Below, one piece after another: positions 1 through 6,200 of a DNA stretch of 15,607 nucleotides (position 1 is its first letter; each line of letters starts with the position of its first letter). The position numbers were made by a program, and so were the translations under genes. This stretch comes from an uncultured Arenimonas sp. (lineage in GTDB: Bacteria; Pseudomonadota; Gammaproteobacteria; Xanthomonadales; Xanthomonadaceae), in assembly GCA_946480565.1 (NCBI GenBank), contig CAMLKR010000041.1, positions 1 to 15,607 on the forward strand, written 5' to 3'. The notes beneath the pieces are model-generated. The model was not told the DNA's origin and searched no databases. It was given only the letters and a program-made list of their open reading frames with translations.

Positions 1-2
1 CG

Positions 3-374
3 CCAGTGCTAGCTTTGCGTACCGTCACTTATTGCACTGAAAACGAGGAGACCCCCATTGGCAGCCTCGATCAAGAGAGTACAGCGGGCATCACCGCGAC
101 GCGGCTGTGGAGTGTGATGCGACGCTTTTTCACAAAGGTCGCCGAAGTCATTGAGAAGGACAGCCCGGCCACGGCCGAGAAACTGCGCCGTGCCAGCCCA
201 CATTGGATGCGCCACACCCATGCTACGCATGCATTGGCGCGCGGGGCCGAATTGACCACCGTGCGCGACAACCTGCGGCACGCATCGATTTCGACGACCT
301 CAATCTACCTGCACGGCGACGAGGTTAAGCGGGCGCGGGAGATGGGGGAGGCTTTCGCAGCCCGGCGATCTTGA
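3..374 (+). CDS. Tyrosine recombinase (phage-type integrase), C-terminal part, cut by the window edge
   Basis: This is the catalytic C-terminal part of a tyrosine recombinase, which cuts and rejoins DNA at attachment sites. Counting from the GTG at position 6, the HxxR box is His66-Trp-Met-Arg69, followed by the conserved His92 (in LRHAS) and the nucleophile Tyr101 (in SIYLH). These are the hallmark residues of the family's second catalytic block. The first catalytic Arg and Lys are not visible. Family members are usually 300-400 residues; only about 123 are here, and the frame stays open to the window start, so the gene most likely begins upstream. It ends 12 bases from the convergent antitoxin gene. 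It suggests that the left part of the window belongs to an integrated element. I cannot tell from this fragment whether it is a phage, an ICE or a transposon-like recombinase. Confidence 0.88.
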   Translation, partial: PVLALRTVTYCTENEETPIGSLDQESTAGITATRLWSVMRRFFTKVAEVIEKDSPATAEKLRRASPHWMRHTHATHALARGAELTTVRDNLRHASISTTSIYLHGDEVKRAREMGEAFAARRS

Positions 375-386
375 CGGGTCGCAGCG

Positions 387-716
387 TCAGGCGAACTGCA
401 GCTCGATCTTACCGGCACGCCGCCGTACTGGACCGACCACGATCTTCACGTCATGCCCCAGCTTGGCCACCAGTTCCAGCAGCTTCGCCTCGCTGACCCC
501 GCGAAACTGGCCGCGCGTGATGCGGGAGATCTTGGACTGATCGATTTCCAGCAGCGCGGCGGCTCCCTGTTGCGTCAGGCGTCGCGCCTTGATGGCGCGG
601 GCAATCTCAGCCGCGAGCTGCGACTTGCGCTGCATTTCCGCAGCGTCGGCATAGCCCAGGTCCGCGTAGACGTTGGTGCTGCCTTCTTCGATGGTGATGT
701 GGCTGTTCTGGCTCAT
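387..716 (-). CDS. XRE-family antitoxin (HigA-like helix-turn-helix protein)
   Basis: This is a 109-residue DNA-binding protein, the expected antitoxin and autorepressor of the toxin encoded just upstream. A helix-turn-helix lies at about residues 47-75, from LTQQGAAALL through SKISRITRGQ. The start at 716 is chosen because AAGGAG sits 7 bases upstream (complement of 724-729) and because the ATG overlaps the toxin stop as ATGA (713-716), the usual coupling of such pairs. A longer frame from 743 exists but would overlap the toxin further and lacks a better ribosome site. The toxin-first order is that of HigBA-type modules. By family behaviour it would bind the palindrome at 1107-1124 and neutralise the toxin. 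The C-terminal tail (KIVVGPVRRR onward) is basic. Confidence 0.9.
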   Translation of the reverse strand: MSQNSHITIEEGSTNVYADLGYADAAEMQRKSQLAAEIARAIKARRLTQQGAAALLEIDQSKISRITRGQFRGVSEAKLLELVAKLGHDVKIVVGPVRRRAGKIELQFA

Positions 717-1096
717 CGCTTTACTCCTTGCTTTGCTTGCCAAGCCTCAAAATCCTGCACCGCAGCCTTCAGCCGTGCCTTGATCAGGTCCAGGTCCTCC
801 TTCGGCGTCTTGATGCCGCTCTTGGACTTCTTCTGAAAACAGTGCAGCACATAGACCCAGCCCGCGAACTTGACCGTGTAGACCGCCCGGAACGTGTCGC
901 TCCGGAAATCCTCGACCACTTCCAAAACCGCGGCGGAACCAAACCCGCTCAGCGCCTTGGCGTCCGGGTGCTTGCCACCGGCTTGCGCCAGGTCGATCGC
1001 ATGGCCGAACACGTCTTGGACGTCCTCGGGCATTCCGTCCAGATCCCGCTTGGCCGAGCCGACCCATTTGAGCGGTTTGCGCGGCTGGGTGGACAT
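713..1096 (-). CDS. RelE/HigB-type toxin, phage Gp49-like family
   Basis: This 127-residue protein has the pattern of Gp49-like (RelE/ParE superfamily) toxins: an N-terminal KPLKWVGSAKRDL segment, then SDTFRAVYTVKF (residues 66-77), VYVLHCFQKKSKSG (81-94) and a C-terminal helix with DLDLIKARL (101-109). Known members are mostly mRNA interferases acting at the ribosome, which is the likely role here. The length is normal and the frame intact. It is the first gene of a two-gene operon and overlaps the antitoxin by 4 bases. No Shine-Dalgarno sequence precedes the ATG. The -10 box ends only 8 bases upstream, so the mRNA is probably leaderless or nearly so. Base composition is slightly less GC-rich than the catabolic genes to the right, fitting an acquired module. 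Confidence 0.9.
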   Translation of the reverse strand: MSTQPRKPLKWVGSAKRDLDGMPEDVQDVFGHAIDLAQAGGKHPDAKALSGFGSAAVLEVVEDFRSDTFRAVYTVKFAGWVYVLHCFQKKSKSGIKTPKEDLDLIKARLKAAVQDFEAWQAKQGVKR

Positions 1097-1104
1097 TAGT
1101 GGTG

Positions 1105-1133
1105 ATTATGCCAATTTAGGCATAGACCGTCAA
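1105..1133 (-). promoter_or_regulatory. Sigma-70-type promoter of the toxin-antitoxin operon
   Basis: On the minus strand, TTGACG (complement of 1128-1133) and CATAAT (complement of 1105-1110) are separated by exactly 17 bases, close to the sigma-70 consensus. Only 8 bases lie between the -10 box and the toxin ATG at 1096, so transcription should begin at or within a base or two of the start codon. Confidence 0.75.
1107..1124. promoter_or_regulatory. Palindromic operator in the toxin-antitoxin promoter
   Basis: TATGCC and GGCATA form a perfect 6-bp inverted repeat around a 6-base centre. The palindrome fills the spacer between -35 and -10 and overlaps the -10 box, so bound protein would block RNA polymerase. 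The antitoxin at 387-716 is the natural candidate to bind it, giving autorepression; that binding is inferred. Confidence 0.65.
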
Positions 1134-1195
1134 ACCGAACTGAGCCCGGTGGGACGATGGCGGTGACATCTGATGAAAGGGAGCCGCAACCCTCA

Positions 1196-1308
1196 AAGCG
1201 CACCAATCTGCACGCAAAGGACGGCGCGCCGGAAATTCAGATATTCACAAGTGGTTGTTTTTGAAAGAACTTTTTTCGCGAAGCGCACCAATTTGCACGG
1301 AAAGTACG
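1196..1308 (+). repeat. Pair of degenerate 28-bp direct repeats near a probable element boundary
   Basis: Copies lie at 1196-1223 and 1281-1308, 85 bp apart start to start, and match at 25 of 28 positions. Both begin with AAGCGCACCAAT and continue with TGCACG, AAAG and ACG. The second copy ends at the base where similarity to the broken ABC binding protein starts. The DNA between them is AT-richer, with a run of T near 1271-1276. This could be a recombinase-binding array at the end of the integrated element or a duplicated attachment core; the sequence does not decide. Confidence 0.55.
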
Positions 1309-1766
1309 ATCACCCCTTCACGGCCTTCACGCTGGACCAGCTCAACCTGCCGAGCCTGCAGGCCGCGGGCGTGAAGGGCGTGCTTGGCTCGGAAACAGCC
1401 GACTTCTGGGCGGCGGACCTGGACAACGCCGAGAACAAGCGCTTCGTCAAGGAATTCAATGCCAAGTACGGCCGCCTGCCGTCGAACTACGCCGCGACGT
1501 CCTACGACATGGTCACGCAGCTGAAGGCCGCCGTGGACGAACTGGGCGGCAACACCAAGGAAGCCGCGAAGCTGAGCGCGGCGCTGCGCAAGGCGGCCTA
1601 CCGGTCCGTTCGCGGGGTCCAGTACCGGATCGGAAAGAACGGCTTCCCGGTCGACCGGTTCGTCGCGGTCGAAGTCGATGGAAGCGGACCCGTCTGGAGC
1701 CTCAAGTCCAAGGAGGTCGTGCTCGAGGGCACGGCCGATCCGCACCTGGCGGCTTGTCCGCTGTAG
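1303..1766 (+). pseudogene. Remnant of a branched-chain amino acid-type ABC substrate-binding protein (C-terminal part)
   Basis: The translated segment has the C-terminal lobe of LivK-like type I periplasmic binding proteins: HPFTAFTLDQLNLPSLQAAG, then DLDNAENKRFVKEFNAKYGRLPSNYAATSYD, then AALRKAAYRSVRG and NGFPVDRFV, ending at a normal-looking C terminus. About 150 residues remain of the roughly 380-400 usual for the family. The N-terminal lobe and signal peptide are missing. The same frame extends to an ATG at 1173, but that upstream stretch (basic, unlike a signal peptide) looks like non-coding element-end DNA. The break coincides with the second copy of the 28-bp repeat, so the gene was probably truncated by arrival of, or deletion beside, the integrase element. 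Such proteins normally deliver amino acids, amides or aromatic acids to a Liv-type ABC transporter; none of the other transporter genes is in view. Confidence 0.8.
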
Positions 1767-1870
1767 GCGAGAGGCGGCCGTGCCCGGTCGGGTGGCGCCG
1801 CCGCGCGGCGCGCCCCCGCAAGGGCCGCCCGTGTCCACCCCGTTTGTTCAGAAAGAGGATCCGAGCCACC

Positions 1871-3385
1871 ATGTCGCAGTCAACTTCGCTGCCGAATCAC
1901 GAGATGGGCGCCCGCAGCTACGGCCTGCACATTGCCGGCGAGGCCGTCGCGGCCGAGCCGGGACGTACCTTCGAGTCCTTCAACCCCACGACCGGGCGGC
2001 GCTGGGGCGACTTCGCCATCGCCGGCGCCGACCAGGTGGACCGGGCGGTGACGGCGGCCGCCAAGGCATTCCGCGGCCCCTGGTCCCGCATGTCCGCGAC
2101 CGAGCGCGGCCGGCTGCTGATGCGCTGGGGCGACGCGATCGCGGAGAACGCGATGCACATCGGCGCGCTCGAGGCGACGCAGAACGGCAAGCTGGCCTCG
2201 GAGATGCAGACCCAGGCGCGCATCGTGCGCGACTGGCTCTGCTACTTCGGCGGCATGGCCGACAAGATCGAGGGCGCGGTCATTCCGGTCGCGCAGACGT
2301 CGGTGCTCAACTACACGCTCAAGGAGCCCCTGGGCGTGGTGGCCGTCATCGTGCCCTGGAACTCTCCGACGCTGCTGATGATCGAGTCGGCCGCGCCCGC
2401 GCTCGCCGCGGGCAACACCATCGTCGTCAAGCCCAGCGAGGTGACGTCGGCCTCGGCGATCGAGATCGCCCGGCTGGCGGAAAGCGTCGGCATCCCCCCC
2501 GGCGTCCTCAACGTCGTGACGGGGCTGAGGGAAACCGGGGAGGCGCTCGTCGGACACCCGCAGGTCCGCAAGATCTCCTTCATCGGCAGCACGGACGTGG
2601 GACGGGCCATCGCCGCCGAGGCGGGCAGGAAGCTCGTCCCGTGCACGCTCGAGCTGGGCGGCAAGAGCCCGAACATCGTCTTCGAGGACGCCGACATCGA
2701 CCGCGCGGAAATCGGGGTGCTGGCCGGGATCTTCGCGGCGGCGGGCCAGACCTGCGTGGCGGGCTCGCGCGCCTACATCCACCGCCGCATCTACGACGAA
2801 CTGGTCTCCCGCCTGGTGCGGCGGGCGGGCCGGATCGCGGTCGGCGACCCGCTGGCGCAGGCCACCCAGATGGGGCCCGTCGCGAGCAAGGCCCAGCTGG
2901 ACAAGGACCAGGCCATCGTGCGCGAGGCCGTGGCCGCAGGGGCCAGCGTGCTCTGCGGGGGCGAACGCCTGGCGGTGCCAGGCTTCGACGGCGGCTACTT
3001 CTTCGCGCCCACGATCCTGGGCGGGGCGGATGCGGCCAATCCGGTGATCTGCAAGGAGGTCTTCGGGCCGGTCCTCGCGGTCATGCCCTTCGAAGACGAC
3101 GACGAGGTCCTCGCCCTGGCCAACGATTCGGAGTTCGGGCTGGCCGCGGGGGTGTGGACCAAGGACTTCCGGCGCGCGCACCTGATGGCGCGGCGGCTCG
3201 AGGCGGGAACGGTCTGGCTCAACACCTACCGCACGCTGGCCTTCAATTCGCCCTTCGGCGGCTACAAGTCCAGCGGAATCGGGCGCGTCAACGGCACCGA
3301 GGCCGTGAACCACTACCTGCAGACCAAGAGCGTCTGGTGCGAGCTCGGCGACGAGGTGCGCGACCCGTTCGCCTTCAAGGCCTAG
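1871..3385 (+). CDS. NAD(P)-dependent aldehyde dehydrogenase
   Basis: This is an intact 504-residue member of the aldehyde dehydrogenase superfamily, oxidising an aldehyde to the acid with NAD(P)+ in the cytoplasm. Key residues are present: Asn164 in VPWNSP, Lys187 and Glu190 in VVKPSE, the GSTDVGR coenzyme loop, general base Glu261 in LELGGKSPN, nucleophile Cys295 in GQTCVAG, and Glu396 in KEVFGPVL. The 34-residue spacing of Glu261 and Cys295 is typical. ATG 1871 is preferred, with AGAGGA at 1854-1859 (11-base spacing); the in-frame GTG at 1754 would add an arginine-rich extension not seen in the family. The substrate cannot be read from the sequence. The following alcohol dehydrogenase, 47 bases on, suggests an alcohol-aldehyde-acid sequence, perhaps supplying a carboxylate to the oxygenase operon to the right. 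Confidence 0.95.
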   Translation: MSQSTSLPNHEMGARSYGLHIAGEAVAAEPGRTFESFNPTTGRRWGDFAIAGADQVDRAVTAAAKAFRGPWSRMSATERGRLLMRWGDAIAENAMHIGALEATQNGKLASEMQTQARIVRDWLCYFGGMADKIEGAVIPVAQTSVLNYTLKEPLGVVAVIVPWNSPTLLMIESAAPALAAGNTIVVKPSEVTSASAIEIARLAESVGIPPGVLNVVTGLRETGEALVGHPQVRKISFIGSTDVGRAIAAEAGRKLVPCTLELGGKSPNIVFEDADIDRAEIGVLAGIFAAAGQTCVAGSRAYIHRRIYDELVSRLVRRAGRIAVGDPLAQATQMGPVASKAQLDKDQAIVREAVAAGASVLCGGERLAVPGFDGGYFFAPTILGGADAANPVICKEVFGPVLAVMPFEDDDEVLALANDSEFGLAAGVWTKDFRRAHLMARRLEAGTVWLNTYRTLAFNSPFGGYKSSGIGRVNGTEAVNHYLQTKSVWCELGDEVRDPFAFKA

Positions 3386-3432
3386 GCACCCTCCCGGCCG
3401 CACAGCCACAGATCCATCGCATAGGAGCCACG

Positions 3433-4469
3433 ATGAGAGGTGTCGTATTTCCCGGGAACCGCAAGATCGAGTACCTCGAGGTGCCGGACCCGACGCCCGG
3501 GCCGCTGGACGTCGTCATCGAGATGAAGGCGTCCGGCATGTGCGGCACCGACCTGCAGAACTACCGCAGGCCGCTGGACCAGCCTGCCTACATGCCATCG
3601 CTGATCGGCCGCCCGCCCATCGCCGGCCACGAGCCCGCGGGCATCGTCTGCGCGGTCGGTTCGGCCGTGCCGGCGCAGCTCGCGCGGGTCGGGCAGCGGG
3701 TCATGGTGCACCACTACCAGGGCTGCAACGCCTGCGCGCACTGCCGCACCGGCTGGCAGCAGCTGTGCCGCAACGTCCAGCCGATGGTGCGCGTGTACGG
3801 CAACAACGACGACGGCGGCCACGCGCCCTACCTGAAGGTGCCGGCGAACACCGTGGTCACGCTGCCGGATTCGCTGAGCTTCGAGGCCGGCGCGGCGATC
3901 GCCTGCGGAACCGGCACCGCCTACCAGGCGCTGCGGCGCATGCACCTGTCCGCGGCAGACACCATCGCCATCTTCGGGCAGGGGCCCGTCGGCCTGTCGG
4001 CCACGCAGTTCGCGCGGGCCATGAATGCGCGCGTCATCGCCATCGACACGAACGAGCAGCGGCTCGAGCACGCACGCCGACTGGGCGCCGACGTGGCCTT
4101 CGCCCCGTCGGGCGACGGCGATGTCGCAGAAGCCATCCTGGAGCTGACCGGCGGGCAGGGCGTCGACAAGTCCCTGGAGACTTCGGGGGCGGCATCCGCG
4201 CGGCCAAGACCTGGGGGACCTGCTGCTTCGTCGGCGAGGGCGGCGAGGTGCGCATCAACGTCAGCCCGGAGCTGCTGCGCCGCCAGATGACGGTCATGGG
4301 GTCGTGGACGTTCTCCACGACCGGCCAGGCCGAGTGCGCCGCCTTCGTCGCCGCCAAGGGGATCGACGTCGGCCAGCTGTACACCCACCGCTGGACGCTC
4401 GATCGGGCCGAGGAGGTCTACCGGCTGTTCGACCAGGGCGTGGGCGGCAAGGGCGTGTTCTTGCTCTGA
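3433..4469 (+). pseudogene. Zinc-dependent alcohol dehydrogenase (MDR family), frameshifted
   Basis: The first part (from ATG 3433, with AGGAG at 3423-3427) has all the landmarks of medium-chain zinc dehydrogenases: catalytic zinc ligands Cys37, His66-Glu67 and probably Cys158, the structural-zinc cluster Cys98, Cys101, Cys104 and Cys112, and the nucleotide fold GQGPVG at 182-187. This frame runs to about 4200. The remaining family-like C-terminal sequence (from IRAAKTWGTCCFVGEGGE to the TGA at 4467-4469) is in another frame. The switch lies at about 4186-4206, just after LETSG. The loop there looks about six residues too short, so a small deletion (I estimate 19 bases from the usual family pattern) fits better than one lost base. 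If real, the product would lose the end of its coenzyme domain and be inactive. An assembly error in GC-rich DNA is possible. An intact form would have about 350 residues. Confidence 0.85.
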
Positions 4470-4509
4470 CGGCGGCGGTGTGGCGCTGCCGCGGCGCATG
4501 GAGGCCACG

Positions 4510-4532
4510 GCCCGGCGCGACGCGCTCCGGGC
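4510..4532. terminator. Possible bidirectional terminator hairpin between convergent genes
   Basis: GCCCGG (4510-4515) and CCGGGC (4527-4532) form a perfect 6-bp stem with an 11-base GC-rich loop, directly against the nadC stop and 40 bases after the alcohol dehydrogenase stop. There is no T-run, so it is weak as an intrinsic terminator. Its place between convergent genes is the main argument. Confidence 0.3.
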
Positions 4533-5390
4533 TCAGGCCTCCAGCGGCCGCTCGCTGAAGCGCATCGAGAAGTCCACGGCCGTCACATCCTTGATCAGCG
4601 CGCCCACGGAGATGCGGTCGACGCCGGTCTCGGCGTAGGCCCGCAGCGTCTCGAAGCTGACGCCGCCGGAGACCTCCAGGCTGCAGCGGCCCCGGGCCAG
4701 CCGCACCGCTTCGCGCACGGTCTCCAGGGGCATGTTGTCCAGTAGCACCATGTCCACGCCCGCGTCGAGCGCTTCCTGCAACTGCCGCAGCGTCTCGACC
4801 TCGACCTGTATGAAGGCCACGCGGCCCTTGAGCGCCTGCGCCGCGCGGAACGCGGCCTTCAGGCCGCCCGCCGCCGCGATGTGGTTCTCCTTGATCAGGA
4901 CGGCGTCGTACAGGCCCATCCGGTGGTTCTGGCCGCCGCCGCAGCGAACGGCGTACTTCTGCGCGGCGCGCAGGCCGGGGATGGTCTTGCGCGTGTCCAG
5001 GACCGCCGCGCGCGTGCCTTCGACCTCCTTGACGTAGCGGGCGGTCTTGGTCGCCACGCCGCTGAGCGTCTGCAGGAAATTCAGGCAGGTGCGCTCCGCG
5101 GTGAGGAGCTCGCGCGCCACGCCTTCGATCACCGCGACGGACTGGCCGGGCACGCAGGCGCCGCCGTCGGGCACCCGCCAGTCGGCCCGCGCCGTCGGCG
5201 CCAGGCGGCGCAGTATCTCCTCGACCCAGGGCCGGCCGCAGACGACCGCCGCCTGGCGGCAGGTGATGGTGGCCGTGGCGCGGGCGGCCGCCGACACCAG
5301 TTCCGCGGTCAGGTCTCCCGGGCCGACATCCTCGTCCAGTGCGCGCTCGACGTCCTGGCGCACCTGCTTCGCAAACTCTCTCTCGGTCAC
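4533..5390 (-). CDS. nadC: Nicotinate-nucleotide diphosphorylase (carboxylating), quinolinate phosphoribosyltransferase
   Basis: NadC converts quinolinate and PRPP to nicotinate mononucleotide, CO2 and pyrophosphate in de novo NAD synthesis. The 285-residue protein carries the family signature: RTCLNFLQTLSGVAT, then DTRKTIPGLRAAQKYAV, GGGQNHRMGLYDAVLIKENH, the EVE motif, LLDNM and SGGV near the end. The GGGxNHR block favours NadC over the related ModD. I prefer the GTG start at 5390 because AAAGGA (complement of 5397-5402) lies 6 bases upstream; an in-frame ATG at 5408 would add six residues but has no good ribosome site. It is alone on its strand, without nadA or nadB, and divergent from the hemerythrin-oxygenase operon. 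A single nadC inside an aromatic-acid cluster is odd: it may be an extra copy. Identification is secure; the reason for its placement is not. Confidence 0.93.
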   Translation of the reverse strand: MTEREFAKQVRQDVERALDEDVGPGDLTAELVSAAARATATITCRQAAVVCGRPWVEEILRRLAPTARADWRVPDGGACVPGQSVAVIEGVARELLTAERTCLNFLQTLSGVATKTARYVKEVEGTRAAVLDTRKTIPGLRAAQKYAVRCGGGQNHRMGLYDAVLIKENHIAAAGGLKAAFRAAQALKGRVAFIQVEVETLRQLQEALDAGVDMVLLDNMPLETVREAVRLARGRCSLEVSGGVSFETLRAYAETGVDRISVGALIKDVTAVDFSMRFSERPLEA

Positions 5391-5582
5391 TTTCGATCCT
5401 TTGTCCATCCTGGGGAGGCCGCGCCGCCCCCGGGGCCGTCGCGCCGGTCGACGGCCAGCGGCCCCGCGGCATGCGCGCGGCCGGAGGAGGGGGCACGTCG
5501 GCAGATTCGGCGCGCGCGCACTCGGGCCCATGGCCATGCGCGCACACCGGGACCGAGTTTACAAAATTATTAGAGACCAAAT

Positions 5583-5642
5583 GATTCTAGGGAAACCCCG
5601 TAGGGAAAACCGTTGCCTGGATCAACGCGCGCCCCTAGAATC
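5583..5642. repeat. Perfect 10-bp inverted repeat in the divergent control region
   Basis: GATTCTAGGG (5583-5592) is matched by CCCTAGAATC (5633-5642), with 40 bases between. The right arm covers the -10 box of the predicted operon promoter. TAGGGAAA also occurs twice as a direct repeat (5588-5595 and 5601-5608). Two sites about five helical turns apart suggest binding by a dimeric or tetrameric regulator with DNA looping; the LysR protein at 11871 is one candidate. Function is inferred. Confidence 0.6.
5613..5641 (+). promoter_or_regulatory. Predicted promoter of the hemerythrin-oxygenase operon, with an overlapping LysR-type motif
   Basis: TTGCCT (5613-5618) and TAGAAT (5636-5641) are spaced by 17 bases, matching the sigma-70 consensus at 4/6 and 5/6 positions. 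Transcription would start near 5648. The -35 overlaps TTGCCTGGATCAA (5613-5625), a T-N11-A motif with TTG/CAA dyad ends as in LysR-type boxes. The nadC promoter should lie on the other strand, in the AT-rich patch near 5560-5585, but no good hexamer pair was found there. Confidence 0.55.
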
Positions 5643-5694
5643 TTTAGGCAACTAACAAAACGAGGCGCCGCCAGCGGTGCCGTCACTCCCCGTC

Positions 5695-6153
5695 ATGAAC
5701 CCCACTGAAACCCCGGCGCCGATCTGGTCAGACTCGCTACTGCTCGGGCATGCCGCGATCGACGGCGAGCACGAGCAACTGGCCGAACTGATCGAGCGCA
5801 TGCGCCGCGCCGCCGCGCCCGAGATGGCGCAGGCGCTGGACGCGGTGCTCGAGCATGCGGCCACGCACTTCGCGGCCGAGAACGAGCTGATGCGCACGAC
5901 GGCGTTTCCGCCGCGCGACTGCCACATCAGCGAGCACGAGGCGGTGCTGTCCACGCTGCGCGGTGTGCGCGCCCGGCTGGAGCGCGGGGAGGTCGAGGTG
6001 GTCCGCCGCGTGGCGGACGCGCTGGCGGCCTGGTTTCCGCCCCATGTCCAGCACCTCGACTCGGCACTCACCCATTGGCTCTGCAAGCTGCAGCACGGCG
6101 CCAAGCCCGTGGTGCTGCGCGTGGGCCGCAAATCCGAGGCCGCCCTGGCCTGA
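5695..6153 (+). CDS. Bacteriohemerythrin (di-iron O2-binding protein)
   Basis: This is a 152-residue single-domain hemerythrin, a four-helix protein that binds O2 reversibly at a di-iron site in the cytoplasm. All seven expected ligands are visible, counted from ATG 5695: His26 (IDGEHEQL), His58 and Glu62 (HFAAE), His77 and His81 (HISEH), His117 and Asp122 (HVQHLD). There is no signal peptide or fused signalling domain. A GTG at 5677 could add six residues and has GAGG about 11 bases upstream, so the start is uncertain. It is the first gene after the predicted promoter and lies 47 bases before the Rieske oxygenase on the same strand, so both are probably co-transcribed. Bacterial hemerythrins are known as O2 carriers or sensors (one is proposed to supply O2 to methane monooxygenase in Methylococcus), so delivery or buffering of O2 for the oxygenase is a reasonable inference. 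Confidence 0.9.
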   Translation: MNPTETPAPIWSDSLLLGHAAIDGEHEQLAELIERMRRAAAPEMAQALDAVLEHAATHFAAENELMRTTAFPPRDCHISEHEAVLSTLRGVRARLERGEVEVVRRVADALAAWFPPHVQHLDSALTHWLCKLQHGAKPVVLRVGRKSEAALA

Positions 6154-6164
6154 TAGTTCAACCC

Positions 6165-6185
6165 CCTGGATCAACCACCCTTGAT
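6165..6185. promoter_or_regulatory. Repeated CCTGGATCAAC motif and short inverted repeat before the oxygenase gene
   Basis: CCTGGATCAAC at 6165-6175 is an exact copy of the 11-mer at 5616-5626 in the operon promoter. It overlaps an ATCAA-N6-TTGAT inverted repeat (6170-6174 and 6181-6185). It lies in the 47-base gap before the Rieske gene. It may be a second regulator site or a chance repeat. Confidence 0.3.
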
Positions 6186-6200
6186 AGATGAGATGACACC

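Noticed and set aside
1173..1302. Start of the ABC binding-protein remnant at ATG 1173 as a real N terminus
   Set aside because: The stretch has no signal peptide or binding-protein similarity and contains the element-end repeats, so the frame is probably open by chance.
1196..1308. NtrC-type sites (GCACC-N5-TGGTGC), suggested by GCACCAAT in both repeats
   Set aside because: Only the left half-site is present; the right half does not match TGGTGC in either copy.
1754..1870. N-terminal extension of the aldehyde dehydrogenase from GTG 1754
   Set aside because: The extra 39 residues are Arg/Pro-rich and unlike the family; ATG 1871 gives a normal N terminus.
1880..3409. 509-residue open frame on the minus strand
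   Set aside because: Antisense to the intact aldehyde dehydrogenase, with low-complexity composition and no family pattern.
1678..4290. One 870-residue frame that ends in alcohol dehydrogenase sequence, suggesting a fusion
   Set aside because: The first 580 or so residues are an out-of-frame reading of the aldehyde dehydrogenase gene. The real gene starts at ATG 3433 with its own ribosome site.
4533..5390. ModD (molybdenum-cluster phosphoribosyltransferase-like) instead of NadC
   Set aside because: The DTRKT, GGGQNHR and LIKENH blocks are the NadC signature and no molybdate genes are nearby.
5613..5625. FNR/ANR box in TTGCCTGGATCAA
   Set aside because: The spacing is one base short for TTGAT-N4-ATCAA and the left half matches poorly; a T-N11-A LysR-type motif fits better.
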